Source of the DNA: an uncultured Marvinbryantia sp.
Lineage (GTDB): Bacteria; Bacillota; Clostridia; Lachnospirales; Lachnospiraceae
Length of the DNA stretch: 23,393 bases
Direction of reading: 5' to 3'
NCBI GenBank assembly: GCA_934394985.1
Contig: CAKRRF010000035.1
Location: 1-23,393 of the forward strand
Both the position numbers and the translations under genes were made by a program. Of this stretch, positions 16,544-23,393 are shown one piece after another (positions within the stretch are counted from its first letter, which is position 1; each line of letters opens with the position of its first letter). A model generated the notes under the pieces. That model did no database searches. It saw nothing but the letters and a program-made list of their open reading frames with translations, and had not been told where the DNA came from.

Positions 16544-16685
16544 TTCCTATACACTCCATACAGATATTTACAGCTTTTGTCAGAACCACCGTCATTTCGC
16601 CACGATAAATTCCAAATATCATCATCAGGATTCCCACCGCTGCCAGTGCAATCCCGATTGCTCCTGATTGTGTCAGTTTCTTCAT
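16536..16685 (-). CDS. CD1871A-like CXXC microprotein
   Basis: Protein of 49 residues: Lys-rich start MKKLTQ, one transmembrane helix (about 8-26, GIALAAVGILMMIFGIY), a GE(M)TVVLTKAVN linker and a C-terminal CMEC pair (C42 and C45). ATG 16685 has AGGAG at good spacing (CAGGAGTTATCG before it). Its stop overlaps the start of the polyferredoxin and it lies 31 bases after the thioredoxin gene. It matches what I know of the clostridial CD1871A family of CXXC proteins, found beside polyferredoxin genes. A role as membrane-bound thiol carrier between its two neighbours is inferred. Confidence 0.8.
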   Translation of the reverse strand: MKKLTQSGAIGIALAAVGILMMIFGIYRGEMTVVLTKAVNICMECIGIG

Positions 16686-16716
16686 CGATAACTCCTGTCT
16701 GTTTGTCTTCTGACAT

Positions 16717-17925
16717 TTACTGATTGGATTTCAGTTCTTCCAGCTGCTTTTCCACTGCTTCCTTCCAGCCTGCCAGGTCATTGCTTCCCATAATTGCTTC
16801 GCTTACAATATTTCCGTTCTTATCCACAAAGAAAGATTCCGGGAAAGACTGCAGTCCCTGCACACGGCCATTCAGCATTCCTGCATCCGGAAGCAGAAGT
16901 GGATATGTCACACCTGTCTTCTCTTTCAGTGCCTGTGCCTTCTTTACTACCTCTTCATCTATTGTTCCATCGTCACCCACGGTATCCATGATCATTCCGA
17001 CAACGCCTACGCCCTGTTCTTTCATTTCCTGATAAAGCTGCTCCAGCTCCGGCAACTCATTGACACATGGAGAACACCAGGTAGTAAAGGCATTTACCAG
17101 GGTCAGATCATAGTCACTGAATACGGATTCTGTATAAGCATTACCATCCACATCTGTAGTTTCAAATGTTCCTACATTTTCTGCATCAGGATTGGCTCCT
17201 TCAGAAGGCTGATCAAATGCGGAGTGAAGTCCGTCAAATGGTGTCATCTCCGTAAGTGTTGCTTCTATCTGTTCGATCTCTTCTGTCAGATCCTCTTCTG
17301 CATCTTTATTCACACTAAGGTAATATTTAAACTTTCCATCTGCACTGGTTCCCAGCTCTTTGTGCTCATTACATCCTGTAATGGTATCCAGATCATCTGT
17401 CACTTCCGTACTGTAGACACCAAGCGCACCGATTCGTTCAATGCTTTCCAGGAACTCATCATAGCCGGTTCCCAGCAGATTTACTTCTTCATTTTTCTGC
17501 TCTTCTGTCAGCTTATTAAAATGTACAAAGGCATATTTGATGCCGGTCATGTCTTCGGTCCAGTCTTCCTCAGTAGTCATGAGTACATCGGAATTTCCTA
17601 TCTGCTCTTTCAGCGTATCCGGCAGGGAGAACTTCAGTCCCATGTATGGATATTCATAAGAATCCTGTACCGGACATCCCATTTCACTGGCTTTTACCGT
17701 CTTCTTCACCGGTGTGCCATCCTCTGCAAACACCATGGAGTCAGAATCTCCATCTGCTGCTACTACCATTCCGGCAGTCTCCGGATCCATACTCACGCCT
17801 TCTTCTGCCGTCTCTGTTGTATTTTCTTCCGTTGTATTCTCAGCTGCTGATACCATTGTGGCACCGACTGTATAGAAAGTCATCACTCCGGCCGCCAGTA
17901 AAATCATTATTTTTTTCTTATTCAT
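16717..17925 (-). CDS. Secreted TlpA-like thioredoxin with an extra N-terminal domain
   Basis: Exported protein of 402 residues from ATG 17925; AAAGGA lies 11 bases before it, whereas the ATG at 17934 is too close. The signal peptide is clear (KKK, then a hydrophobic stretch, ending near VSAAE), without a lipobox Cys. A Thr/Glu-rich linker follows (about 28-75), then a domain of about 180 residues that I do not recognise (about 78-250). The C-terminal TlpA/redoxin domain (about 252-400) has active site WCSPC (C284 and C287) and the cis-Pro region FPESFFVDKNG. It is the first gene of the redox cluster. It probably reduces or exchanges disulfides outside the membrane. Confidence 0.85.
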   Translation of the reverse strand: MNKKKIMILLAAGVMTFYTVGATMVSAAENTTEENTTETAEEGVSMDPETAGMVVAADGDSDSMVFAEDGTPVKKTVKASEMGCPVQDSYEYPYMGLKFSLPDTLKEQIGNSDVLMTTEEDWTEDMTGIKYAFVHFNKLTEEQKNEEVNLLGTGYDEFLESIERIGALGVYSTEVTDDLDTITGCNEHKELGTSADGKFKYYLSVNKDAEEDLTEEIEQIEATLTEMTPFDGLHSAFDQPSEGANPDAENVGTFETTDVDGNAYTESVFSDYDLTLVNAFTTWCSPCVNELPELEQLYQEMKEQGVGVVGMIMDTVGDDGTIDEEVVKKAQALKEKTGVTYPLLLPDAGMLNGRVQGLQSFPESFFVDKNGNIVSEAIMGSNDLAGWKEAVEKQLEELKSNQ

Positions 17926-17996
17926 TTTGTTCATTTTCCTTTCATCTTTATATAAAATAATTTGGGTGACAAAGCACTCAAATTCTGACCATCCAC

Positions 17997-18005
17997 ATTG
18001 TAACA
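17997..18005 (-). promoter_or_regulatory. Possible extended -10 promoter for the redox cluster
   Basis: Minus strand TGTTACAAT, i.e. TGN plus TACAAT, with no good -35 (TTGCAC is 20 bases away). The start would be near 17990. Confidence 0.35.
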
Positions 18006-18060
18006 TGTCTCTTCAGAAAAATGTGCAAAACTCCAAAGAATTCACAGAAAAATCACTCTT

Positions 18061-18585
18061 TTAGCCTTCCAGATTCAAAATCCGTACTACATGAGCTTTC
18101 TCCAGAACAAAACCAATCGCATAAAATACAACCATACCAATGATACCTTCCAGTGTCAGTCCAGGCACCTGTGTCCATCCGGTGTAGATACTTCCGTTCA
18201 TAATAGCTCCGGCTGCAAAGTAACCAAAGATCATGATCACAATGCCTGCCACAGATCCAAGGAATGTACGGATATTTACCATATGAAATCCTGCGTCCTT
18301 TTTATGTGCAATCGCTCCAATGGCCAGACCCATGATACTTTTGATGATCAGTGTAGGAATGACCCACTGTGTATAACCGGTCAGTAAATCAGCCAGGGCA
18401 GAACCGATGCCGCCGGCCAGCAGTCCTGTCGTCGGTCCGAATAAAGCAGCCACCAGTAAAATACAGGTATTTCCAAGGTGCATATATCCCAGCGGAATTG
18501 GAACCTGAATTGCCATTGTTGCAATACAGACTAATGCGATAGATAATGCATTAACAGTTACATATTTTGCGGTATTTTCTTTCAT
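18061..18585 (-). CDS. ECF transporter S component
   Basis: Membrane substrate-binding subunit of 174 residues from ATG 18585, with AAGGAG at good spacing; the longer frame to 18618 begins before this signal. It has about five to six helices and the S-component pattern VPIPLGYMHLGNTCILLVAA, then ALFGPTTGLLAGGIGSALADLL, followed by a Lys-bearing helix (IIKSIMGLAIGAIAHKK). It resembles the PF07155-type (ECF-ribofla_trS) group, whose members carry vitamins or precursors such as hydroxymethylpyrimidine. The substrate cannot be assigned. The shared EcfAA'T module is not in the window, as expected for group II ECF systems. Confidence 0.85.
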   Translation of the reverse strand: MKENTAKYVTVNALSIALVCIATMAIQVPIPLGYMHLGNTCILLVAALFGPTTGLLAGGIGSALADLLTGYTQWVIPTLIIKSIMGLAIGAIAHKKDAGFHMVNIRTFLGSVAGIVIMIFGYFAAGAIMNGSIYTGWTQVPGLTLEGIIGMVVFYAIGFVLEKAHVVRILNLEG

Positions 18586-19026
18586 ATTGCTTCTCCTTCC
18601 GGCCGGATCTACCGGCACTTTTGCAGCATTCTTTTCTGCATCGTCTTATAATAGAAGAAAAAAACAATTTTTAAAAGAACCAGTTTTTTTATTTTTTCAA
18701 ATGCCAGTTTTGTCTTTATCTGTTATTTTATTGCATACGAAAGGAGCCCGATCGATTCTTTTTTCTCTCGATCGGGCTCTTAATGAATTTCCTGTAATTT
18801 CATTGTCTACACCTTCCACTTTCATTGTCTGCGAATTTGGTACCTTATGTTCCTGTTGGACTATACCTCCTGTCTTATTATTTTTCGTCCACCTGTTATG
18901 GATCTCTGCCTTTCATCTTCATCATCTTCCTTCAGTTTTTCCATTTATCCTTCGGGATTTTCATTGGCGAAAGATTCTTATTTCATTGGACTGTACCTCT
19001 TTCTTTTATTTGTCTTTTCTTTTGAT
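18586..19026 (-). ncRNA. Long leader RNA upstream of the ECF gene; candidate regulatory element
   Basis: No convincing gene occupies the stretch from 18586 to 19198. On the minus strand a strong promoter (19033-19061) would start a transcript near 19026, about 440 bases before the ECF start. It contains two near-identical 15-mers, GAGGTACAGTCCAA and GAGGTATAGTCCAA (plus-strand 18986-19000 and 18856-18870), and a single UGGAC (18888-18892) between them that either copy's GUCCA could pair with. It also has four copies of CAATGAAA, a stable 12-bp hairpin, and small hairpins just before the ribosome binding site. It fits no riboswitch consensus that I know. Regulatory function is an inference. 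Confidence 0.4.
18744..18779 (-). other. Stable 12-bp hairpin in the ECF leader
   Basis: GAGCCCGATCGA/TCGATCGGGCTC perfect stem with a 12-base loop. Neither strand has a proper U-tract after it (minus side CTTTCGT, plus side TTAATG), so it is at best a weak terminator. It could be a processing or stabilising structure, or the expression platform of the leader. Confidence 0.6.
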
Positions 19027-19032
19027 AATTGA

Positions 19033-19061
19033 ATAATATCATAATACTTCTTGTTTGTCAA
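19033..19061 (-). promoter_or_regulatory. Strong promoter driving the ECF leader
   Basis: Minus strand: consensus TTGACA (19056-19061), a 17-base spacer and TATTAT (19033-19038). The first plausible downstream gene is the ECF S component about 440 bases away; a separate small RNA is the other possibility. Confidence 0.6.
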
Positions 19062-19126
19062 GCATGTTTCTGATCTTTTATATTTTTATTTGTAATTGTC
19101 AGAATATTTGATTGATAATAAGCATC

Positions 19127-19155
19127 TTGCAAATAAACCGTTGAAATGCTACGAT
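19127..19155 (+). promoter_or_regulatory. Promoter of the metY unit
   Basis: TTGCAA (19127-19132), a 17-base spacer and TACGAT (19150-19155). The expected start near 19162 gives a leader of under 40 bases, too short for an S-box or T-box. Confidence 0.5.
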
Positions 19156-19198
19156 ATCTGTAAGAAATACCAGAAAACTACTATGCTTTAAGGAGATT

Positions 19199-20488
19199 AT
19201 GATGAACAATTATAAAATGGGAACAAAGTGTGTACAGGCTGGTTATGCACCGGGAAATGGCGAACCGAGACAGATTCCGATTGTCCAGTCCACTACTTTT
19301 AAATACAGCACCAGCGAAGATATGGGAAAACTTTTTGACCTGGAGGCTTCCGGATATTTTTATTCCAGATTACAGAATCCAACCAATGATTTTGTTGCAG
19401 CTAAGATTGCAGCTATGGAAGGCGGTACTGCTGCCATGCTGACCTCCTCCGGACAGGCGGCTAATTTCTTTGCCTTATTTAATATCTGTGAATGCGGAGA
19501 TCACATCGTTGCCTCTTCTTCTATCTATGGAGGCACCTTTAATCTGATCGCAGTGACCCTGAAGAAGATGGGAATCTCTGCCACGTTTGTTTCTCCGGAT
19601 GCTACGGAAGATGAACTGAATGCGGCATTCCAGCCAAATACGAAGCTGATGTTTGGTGAGACCATTGCCAATCCGGCTCTGACCGTTCTGGATATCGAAC
19701 TGTTTGCAAAGGTAGCTCATGCGCATGGCGTGCCGCTGATCGTAGACAATACCTTTCCGACTCCGGTCAACTGCCGCCCGTTTGAATGGGGTGCTGATAT
19801 TGTCACTCATTCTACCACAAAATATATGGATGGACACGGTGCAGCTCTGGGAGGTGCCATTGTAGACAGCGGTCGATTCGACTGGATGGCTCATGCAGAA
19901 AAATATCCTGGTCTCTGTACACCGGATGAAAGCTATCATGGTATTACCTATGCTGAAAAATTTGGAAAGGAAGGTGCGTTCATCACAAAATGTACTTCTC
20001 AGCTGATGCGTGATCTTGGCTGTATGCAGTCTCCGCAGAATGCTTTTATTCTGAATCTGGGTCTGGAGTCTTTACATGTACGTATGCCAAAGCACGTGGA
20101 AAACGGACAGGCTGTTGCGGAATTTCTGGAATCCCACCCAAAAGTGGCTTATGTGAATTATTCCGGACTTCCATCCAGTAAATACTATGAGCGTGCTCAG
20201 AAATATCTGCCAAACGGCGGATGTGGTGTAGTATCTTTTGGTCTGAAAGGCGGACGTGAAGCAGCTTCTGTATTTATGCAGAATCTGAAGCTGGGAGCTA
20301 TCGAAACTCATGTTGCTGACGCCCGCACCTGCTGTCTGAATCCGGCCACTTCCACTCACCGACAGATGACAGATGAACAGTTGATCGAAGCAGGTGTTCC
20401 TGCCGAACTGTTCCGTATCAGCCTTGGTCTGGAGGATAAAGAGGATCTGATCGCAGATATCTCCAATGCACTGGATGCTATCAGATAA
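19199..20488 (+). CDS. metY: O-acetylhomoserine sulfhydrylase (Cys/Met PLP-enzyme family)
   Basis: PLP-dependent enzyme of 429 residues, the long form typical of O-acetylhomoserine (thiol)-lyase; cystathionine synthases are nearer 380-400. It converts O-acetylhomoserine plus sulfide to homocysteine and acetate. Seen: substrate-loop Tyr/Arg in YFYSRLQNPT, the SSGQAANFF segment that binds PLP phosphate, Y110 in SSIYGG, D183 in VDNTFPTP, and the PLP-binding Lys K208 in HSTTKYMDGHG. AAGGAG precedes two consecutive ATGs; the second (19202) has better spacing. Methionine gamma-lyase activity cannot be excluded by eye. A pyrophosphatase gene follows after 25 bases. Confidence 0.88.
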   Translation: MMNNYKMGTKCVQAGYAPGNGEPRQIPIVQSTTFKYSTSEDMGKLFDLEASGYFYSRLQNPTNDFVAAKIAAMEGGTAAMLTSSGQAANFFALFNICECGDHIVASSSIYGGTFNLIAVTLKKMGISATFVSPDATEDELNAAFQPNTKLMFGETIANPALTVLDIELFAKVAHAHGVPLIVDNTFPTPVNCRPFEWGADIVTHSTTKYMDGHGAALGGAIVDSGRFDWMAHAEKYPGLCTPDESYHGITYAEKFGKEGAFITKCTSQLMRDLGCMQSPQNAFILNLGLESLHVRMPKHVENGQAVAEFLESHPKVAYVNYSGLPSSKYYERAQKYLPNGGCGVVSFGLKGGREAASVFMQNLKLGAIETHVADARTCCLNPATSTHRQMTDEQLIEAGVPAELFRISLGLEDKEDLIADISNALDAIR

Positions 20489-20513
20489 TTATTTATTGGG
20501 AGGAATGTTGCAA

Positions 20514-22163
20514 ATGAAAAAGAAAAGTCCCGTATATATCACCGGACACCGTCATCCGGATACCGATTCCATTGCATCTTCTATTGCCTATGCATTTTTT
20601 AAAAAATCCATGGGCATTCCTACGATCCCATGCCGTCTTGGTTCTCTGAATGCAGAGACCACCTATCTGCTGGATCGATTTGGTTTTCAGGCACCCCAGC
20701 TTTTACAGGATGCCCGTATGAAACTGTCAGAGATTACCATAGATTCCCCGATATCCATCACTCCGGATACAACGATTTATGATACTCTGCAGATCATGCA
20801 GCAGACGAATCGTGCTTATTGCGGGGTGGTAGATGCACAGAATCATCTTCTTGGTATGGTAACAAAATCCGATATTTCTGTTGTCGGACTGGACGACACT
20901 GCAAGATCTATTGATATTCTGGCACATACCTCTTCGGAAAATATCCGCAAGACTATCAATGGAACCATTCTTTATGATGATGAACAGGCAGTTATCAATG
21001 GAAAAGTCAGTGTCATTGCCATGACCGGTCCGGAACGTCTGGACCATTATGAAGTAACGAAAAGAATTGTCATTGTCGGAGCTGATACCATGGCACAGAA
21101 AAAATGTATTCAGCTGGGTGCCGGTATGTTGATTATTGTCTGGGCAGATACCGTAGATGATTCTGTCATTGAAGAAGCAAAACTACATCACTGCCCGATT
21201 ATTCTTTCCGGACATGGCACTATGAATACATCCCGTTATCTGTATTTTGCGCCGTCAGTGGAACGTATTATGAAGCGCAATCCAATTTGTTTCCATACAA
21301 ATGAGCTGGCAGAGGACGTTGGTATTAAAATGCTTCGTAACCGTTACCGCGCCTATCCGGTAGTGGATCAGAATGAACAGCTGACCGGTTATGTGGCCCG
21401 GTATCACATTATGGATGCCCCAAAAAGGAAATTAATTCTGGTGGATCACAATGAATTTTCACAATCTGTCAATGCGATCGAAAAAGCAGAGGTACTGGAA
21501 GTGATTGATCATCACCGCATTAATGATTTTTCTACCTCTCAGCCGGTAACTTTCCGAAATGAAATTGTAGGTTCTTCTGCTACAATTGTTGCAACCATTT
21601 TCCGTGAAAATCAGATACCGATACCGGAAAATCTGGCCGGACTTCTTCTGGGGGCTATTTTATCTGATACCATGGATTTTCATTCTCCTACCACTACAGA
21701 GAAAGATATTTCTACTGCCAATATTCTGGCAGCTATTGCGGATCTCGATATTGAAACCTTTGCAGAAGAGCTGTTCAGCATCACTTCCGATCAGGAAAAC
21801 GTCAGCTACTCCGATATGATCAATCAGGATCTGAAGATCTACGATATTCATTCCTGTAAGCTGTCTATTTCCCAGGTGATCGTTCCTTCTGCCAAAAACA
21901 CCCGTATCGATGCCCGGGAAATCACTGCCGCATTGGAACGTTTTGCTCAGAAAAAGCGTATCGATCTGGCGGTTCTGGTCTTCACCAGCATTCTGGAAAA
22001 CGGTTCTGTGATCTATGCCGGCGGCAGCCGCGCACCATGGGCGACAGAAGCATTCCCGGATCCTGATGGACTGGAGCATGCTTTCCAGGACGGTCTTCTT
22101 TCCAGAAAACAGCAGATTCTGCCGGCACTGACCGGCGTCATTACCGAATATATCGGCGGCTAA
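20514..22163 (+). CDS. ppaC: Mn-dependent inorganic pyrophosphatase with CBS and DRTGG domains
   Basis: Family II pyrophosphatase of 549 residues. The DHH part is split by a regulatory insert: residues 1-65 carry the metal-binding GHRHPDTDS (H12, D16, D18), then CBS, DRTGG (about 135-240) and CBS (about 250-305). The catalytic part then resumes with VDHNE, the DHH motif in IDHHRINDF, and LSDTMDFHSPT, and ends with a DHHA2 domain containing LSRKQQILP. The insert in known members senses adenine nucleotides and Ap4A. The start at ATG 20514 has GGGAGG 10 bases upstream; ATG 20505 is too close to it. It lies 25 bases after metY with no terminator between, so it is probably co-transcribed. Confidence 0.9.
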   Translation: MKKKSPVYITGHRHPDTDSIASSIAYAFFKKSMGIPTIPCRLGSLNAETTYLLDRFGFQAPQLLQDARMKLSEITIDSPISITPDTTIYDTLQIMQQTNRAYCGVVDAQNHLLGMVTKSDISVVGLDDTARSIDILAHTSSENIRKTINGTILYDDEQAVINGKVSVIAMTGPERLDHYEVTKRIVIVGADTMAQKKCIQLGAGMLIIVWADTVDDSVIEEAKLHHCPIILSGHGTMNTSRYLYFAPSVERIMKRNPICFHTNELAEDVGIKMLRNRYRAYPVVDQNEQLTGYVARYHIMDAPKRKLILVDHNEFSQSVNAIEKAEVLEVIDHHRINDFSTSQPVTFRNEIVGSSATIVATIFRENQIPIPENLAGLLLGAILSDTMDFHSPTTTEKDISTANILAAIADLDIETFAEELFSITSDQENVSYSDMINQDLKIYDIHSCKLSISQVIVPSAKNTRIDAREITAALERFAQKKRIDLAVLVFTSILENGSVIYAGGSRAPWATEAFPDPDGLEHAFQDGLLSRKQQILPALTGVITEYIGG

Positions 22164-22166
22164 GCC

Positions 22167-22218
22167 AACAGGGACCGTGTTTTCTCACTCAGAAGAGTCA
22201 GAAAACACAGTCCCTGTT
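22167..22218. terminator. Terminator between the pyrophosphatase and dehydratase genes
   Basis: Long hairpin: AACAGGGAC/GTCCCTGTT outer stem, then GTGTTTTCT/AGAAAACAC, then ACTC/GAGT around an AGAA loop, with only two mismatched positions. It starts 4 bases after the pyrophosphatase stop and ends 3 bases short of the convergent dehydratase gene. The T-tract (TTATTATT) is moderate. Confidence 0.75.
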
Positions 22219-22220
22219 TA

Positions 22221-23393
22221 TTATTCCATATAAGCCCCTTTCATGGAACTTACTGCATGCTGTGCATATAATTTTAAAAGACCTTTTTTATACTTACTTT
22301 CAAATCCTTTCCAGTTTGCCTTTCTTTCTTTTAAGATATCATCGATCTCTTCTGGCGTTTTTCTTTCTCCTCTGATACCGACAATGGCAATCTTTCTGTT
22401 TGCTACATCCAGCTCTATCAGGTCGCCTTCTTCCACTAAGGCAATCGGGCCTCCTGCTGCAGCTTCCGGTGAAACATGGCCGATTACCGGACCTCTGGAG
22501 GCACCTGAGAATCGTCCATCTGTGATCAGCGCCACACTGGATGCCAGTTCCGGATTAGCGCAGATAGCTTCTCCTGTGTAGAACATCTCTGGCATTCCGC
22601 TTCCTCTTGGTCCTTCATAACGAATGAAGATGGCATCGCCCGGTTTTATTTTTCCATGGAGCACTGCATCAATGCACGCTTCCTCACTGTTAAATGGTCT
22701 GGCATTTAACACCGCTTTAAACATATTTTTCGGGCAGGCGGTATGTTTAATGACACAGCCTTCCGGTGCAAGATTTCCTTTCAGAATTGCAATACTTCCG
22801 TCTGTTCCCTTGGCATGATCAAAAGAATGGATAATATCTTCTCTGTCAATCTCTTTTCCAAACTGCTGTGCCTTTTTCTGAAGAATCTCATCACAGTGTT
22901 CATAGAATCCATTCTTTTTCAGATCTTCCAGGTTCTCTCCCAATGTTTTGCCTGTTACCGTCATCACATCCAGATGCAGCATACTCTTTATTTCTTCCAT
23001 GACACGTGGCACACCGCCTGCATAATAGAAGTACTGTGCCGGCCAGTCTCCTGACGGACGGATATTTAATAAATAATGTGCTCCTCGATGTAAACGGTCA
23101 AAGGTGTCTGCATCTATTTCAAAGCCGAACTCATGTGCGATCGCCGGAATATGCATCGTCGCATTGGTAGAACCGGAGATGGCTGCATGAACCATGATGG
23201 CATTTTCAAAGCTCTCTTTTGTTACGATATCGGACGCTTTGATTCCTTTTGCGATCAGATCCATCAGCTGCTTTCCTGCCTGATAGGATGCTTCTTTTAA
23301 TTCCGGTGCTGTCGATGGCATCAGAGCAGTTCCCGGAAGCATAAGTCCCAGTGCTTCTGCCATAATCTGCATGGTTGAAGCAGTACCCATAAA
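22221..23393 (-). CDS. IlvD/Edd-family dehydratase, C-terminal part (runs off window)
   Basis: Partial gene: 390 residues to the stop at 22221. The frame stays open to the window edge, so about 150-200 N-terminal residues are missing. Family motifs seen are FMGTASTM near the edge, [65 protein letters not shown], and the C-terminal [23 protein letters not shown]. These support a [Fe-S]-dependent dehydratase: dihydroxy-acid dehydratase or a sugar-acid dehydratase. The FMGTAST and HIPAIAHE segments look closer to the YjhG/YagF sugar-acid branch than to standard IlvD, so I give no symbol. Confidence 0.85.
   Translation of the reverse strand, partial: FMGTASTMQIMAEALGLMLPGTALMPSTAPELKEASYQAGKQLMDLIAKGIKASDIVTKESFENAIMVHAAISGSTNATMHIPAIAHEFGFEIDADTFDRLHRGAHYLLNIRPSGDWPAQYFYYAGGVPRVMEEIKSMLHLDVMTVTGKTLGENLEDLKKNGFYEHCDEILQKKAQQFGKEIDREDIIHSFDHAKGTDGSIAILKGNLAPEGCVIKHTACPKNMFKAVLNARPFNSEEACIDAVLHGKIKPGDAIFIRYEGPRGSGMPEMFYTGEAICANPELASSVALITDGRFSGASRGPVIGHVSPEAAAGGPIALVEEGDLIELDVANRKIAIVGIRGERKTPEEIDDILKERKANWKGFESKYKKGLLKLYAQHAVSSMKGAYME

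Noticed and set aside
16522..16716. 64-codon minus-strand frame between the thioredoxin and polyferredoxin genes
   Set aside because: The overlapping 49-codon frame (16536-16685) has a proper AGGAG, a TM helix and a CXXC motif; this one has none.
17224..17850. 208-codon plus-strand frame inside the thioredoxin-like gene
   Set aside because: Antisense shadow, Cys/His/Phe-rich, no ribosome binding site.
18744..18779. Calling the 12-bp hairpin a definite terminator
   Set aside because: No U-tract on either strand and no plus-strand gene upstream, so it is listed only as a hairpin.
18587..19036. 149-codon frame in the gap upstream of the ECF gene (plus)
   Set aside because: Phe/Leu/Ser-rich product typical of reading a purine-rich leader antisense; it overlaps the ECF start and crosses the 12-bp hairpin.
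19156..19198. S-box or T-box control of metY
   Set aside because: The predicted leader is under 40 bases and lacks any riboswitch or T-box motif.
1..23393. CRISPR array, tRNA or rRNA genes, phage or conjugation genes
   Set aside because: No regularly spaced repeats, cloverleaf sequences or relevant protein families were seen.

Overview
The window looks like chromosomal DNA of a Gram-positive anaerobe of the Clostridia, most likely a gut Lachnospiraceae. The reasons are AGGAGG-type ribosome binding sites, sigma-A-like promoters, moderate GC, and several clostridial families: a CD1871A-like CXXC microprotein, a probable CD0519/CD1768 membrane protein, AzlC/AzlD, split ChrA, an MMPL transporter and a CBS/DRTGG pyrophosphatase. 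The taxon is an inference from gene content. There is no rRNA, tRNA, CRISPR array, prophage or intact insertion sequence.

Layout. Bases 1-160 hold an unassigned stretch with hairpins and a near-perfect 46-base bidirectional terminator. From 5209 down to 160 on the minus strand lies a potassium operon: KtrB/TrkH channel, KtrA/TrkA NAD-binding subunit, a small one-TM protein, a KdpD-like sensor kinase lacking the usual N-terminal KdpD domain, and a KdpE-like regulator. A divergent azlC-azlD pair (5458-6353) follows; its AzlD seems to have lost an internal segment. Next come a Uma2-family protein and a 73-residue unknown (minus), a YitT-family membrane protein (plus), a Gate-domain membrane protein divergent from a LysR regulator (8575-10973), and a DegV fatty-acid-binding protein (plus).

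From 12067 to 18585 the genes are on the minus strand: a two-gene chromate transporter, an MMPL/RND exporter, a redox cluster (TlpA-like thioredoxin, 49-residue CXXC microprotein, NapH-like polyferredoxin), and an ECF transporter S component. About 580 bases without a convincing gene lie upstream of the ECF gene. A strong minus-strand promoter there would make a leader of about 440 nucleotides with a stable hairpin, repeated short motifs and mutually exclusive pairing options. This is the best candidate in the window for an undescribed regulatory RNA.

The right end has O-acetylhomoserine sulfhydrylase followed closely by a regulated Mn-dependent pyrophosphatase (plus), then the C-terminal part of an IlvD/Edd-family dehydratase (minus) that runs off the window.

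The themes are potassium homeostasis, amino-acid export and sulfur amino-acid synthesis, thiol/iron-sulfur redox chemistry, and vitamin-type uptake. No complete unknown multi-gene system stands out. The observations most worth checking are the ECF leader, the shortened AzlD, the thioredoxin-CXXC-polyferredoxin trio, and the rewired potassium sensor.
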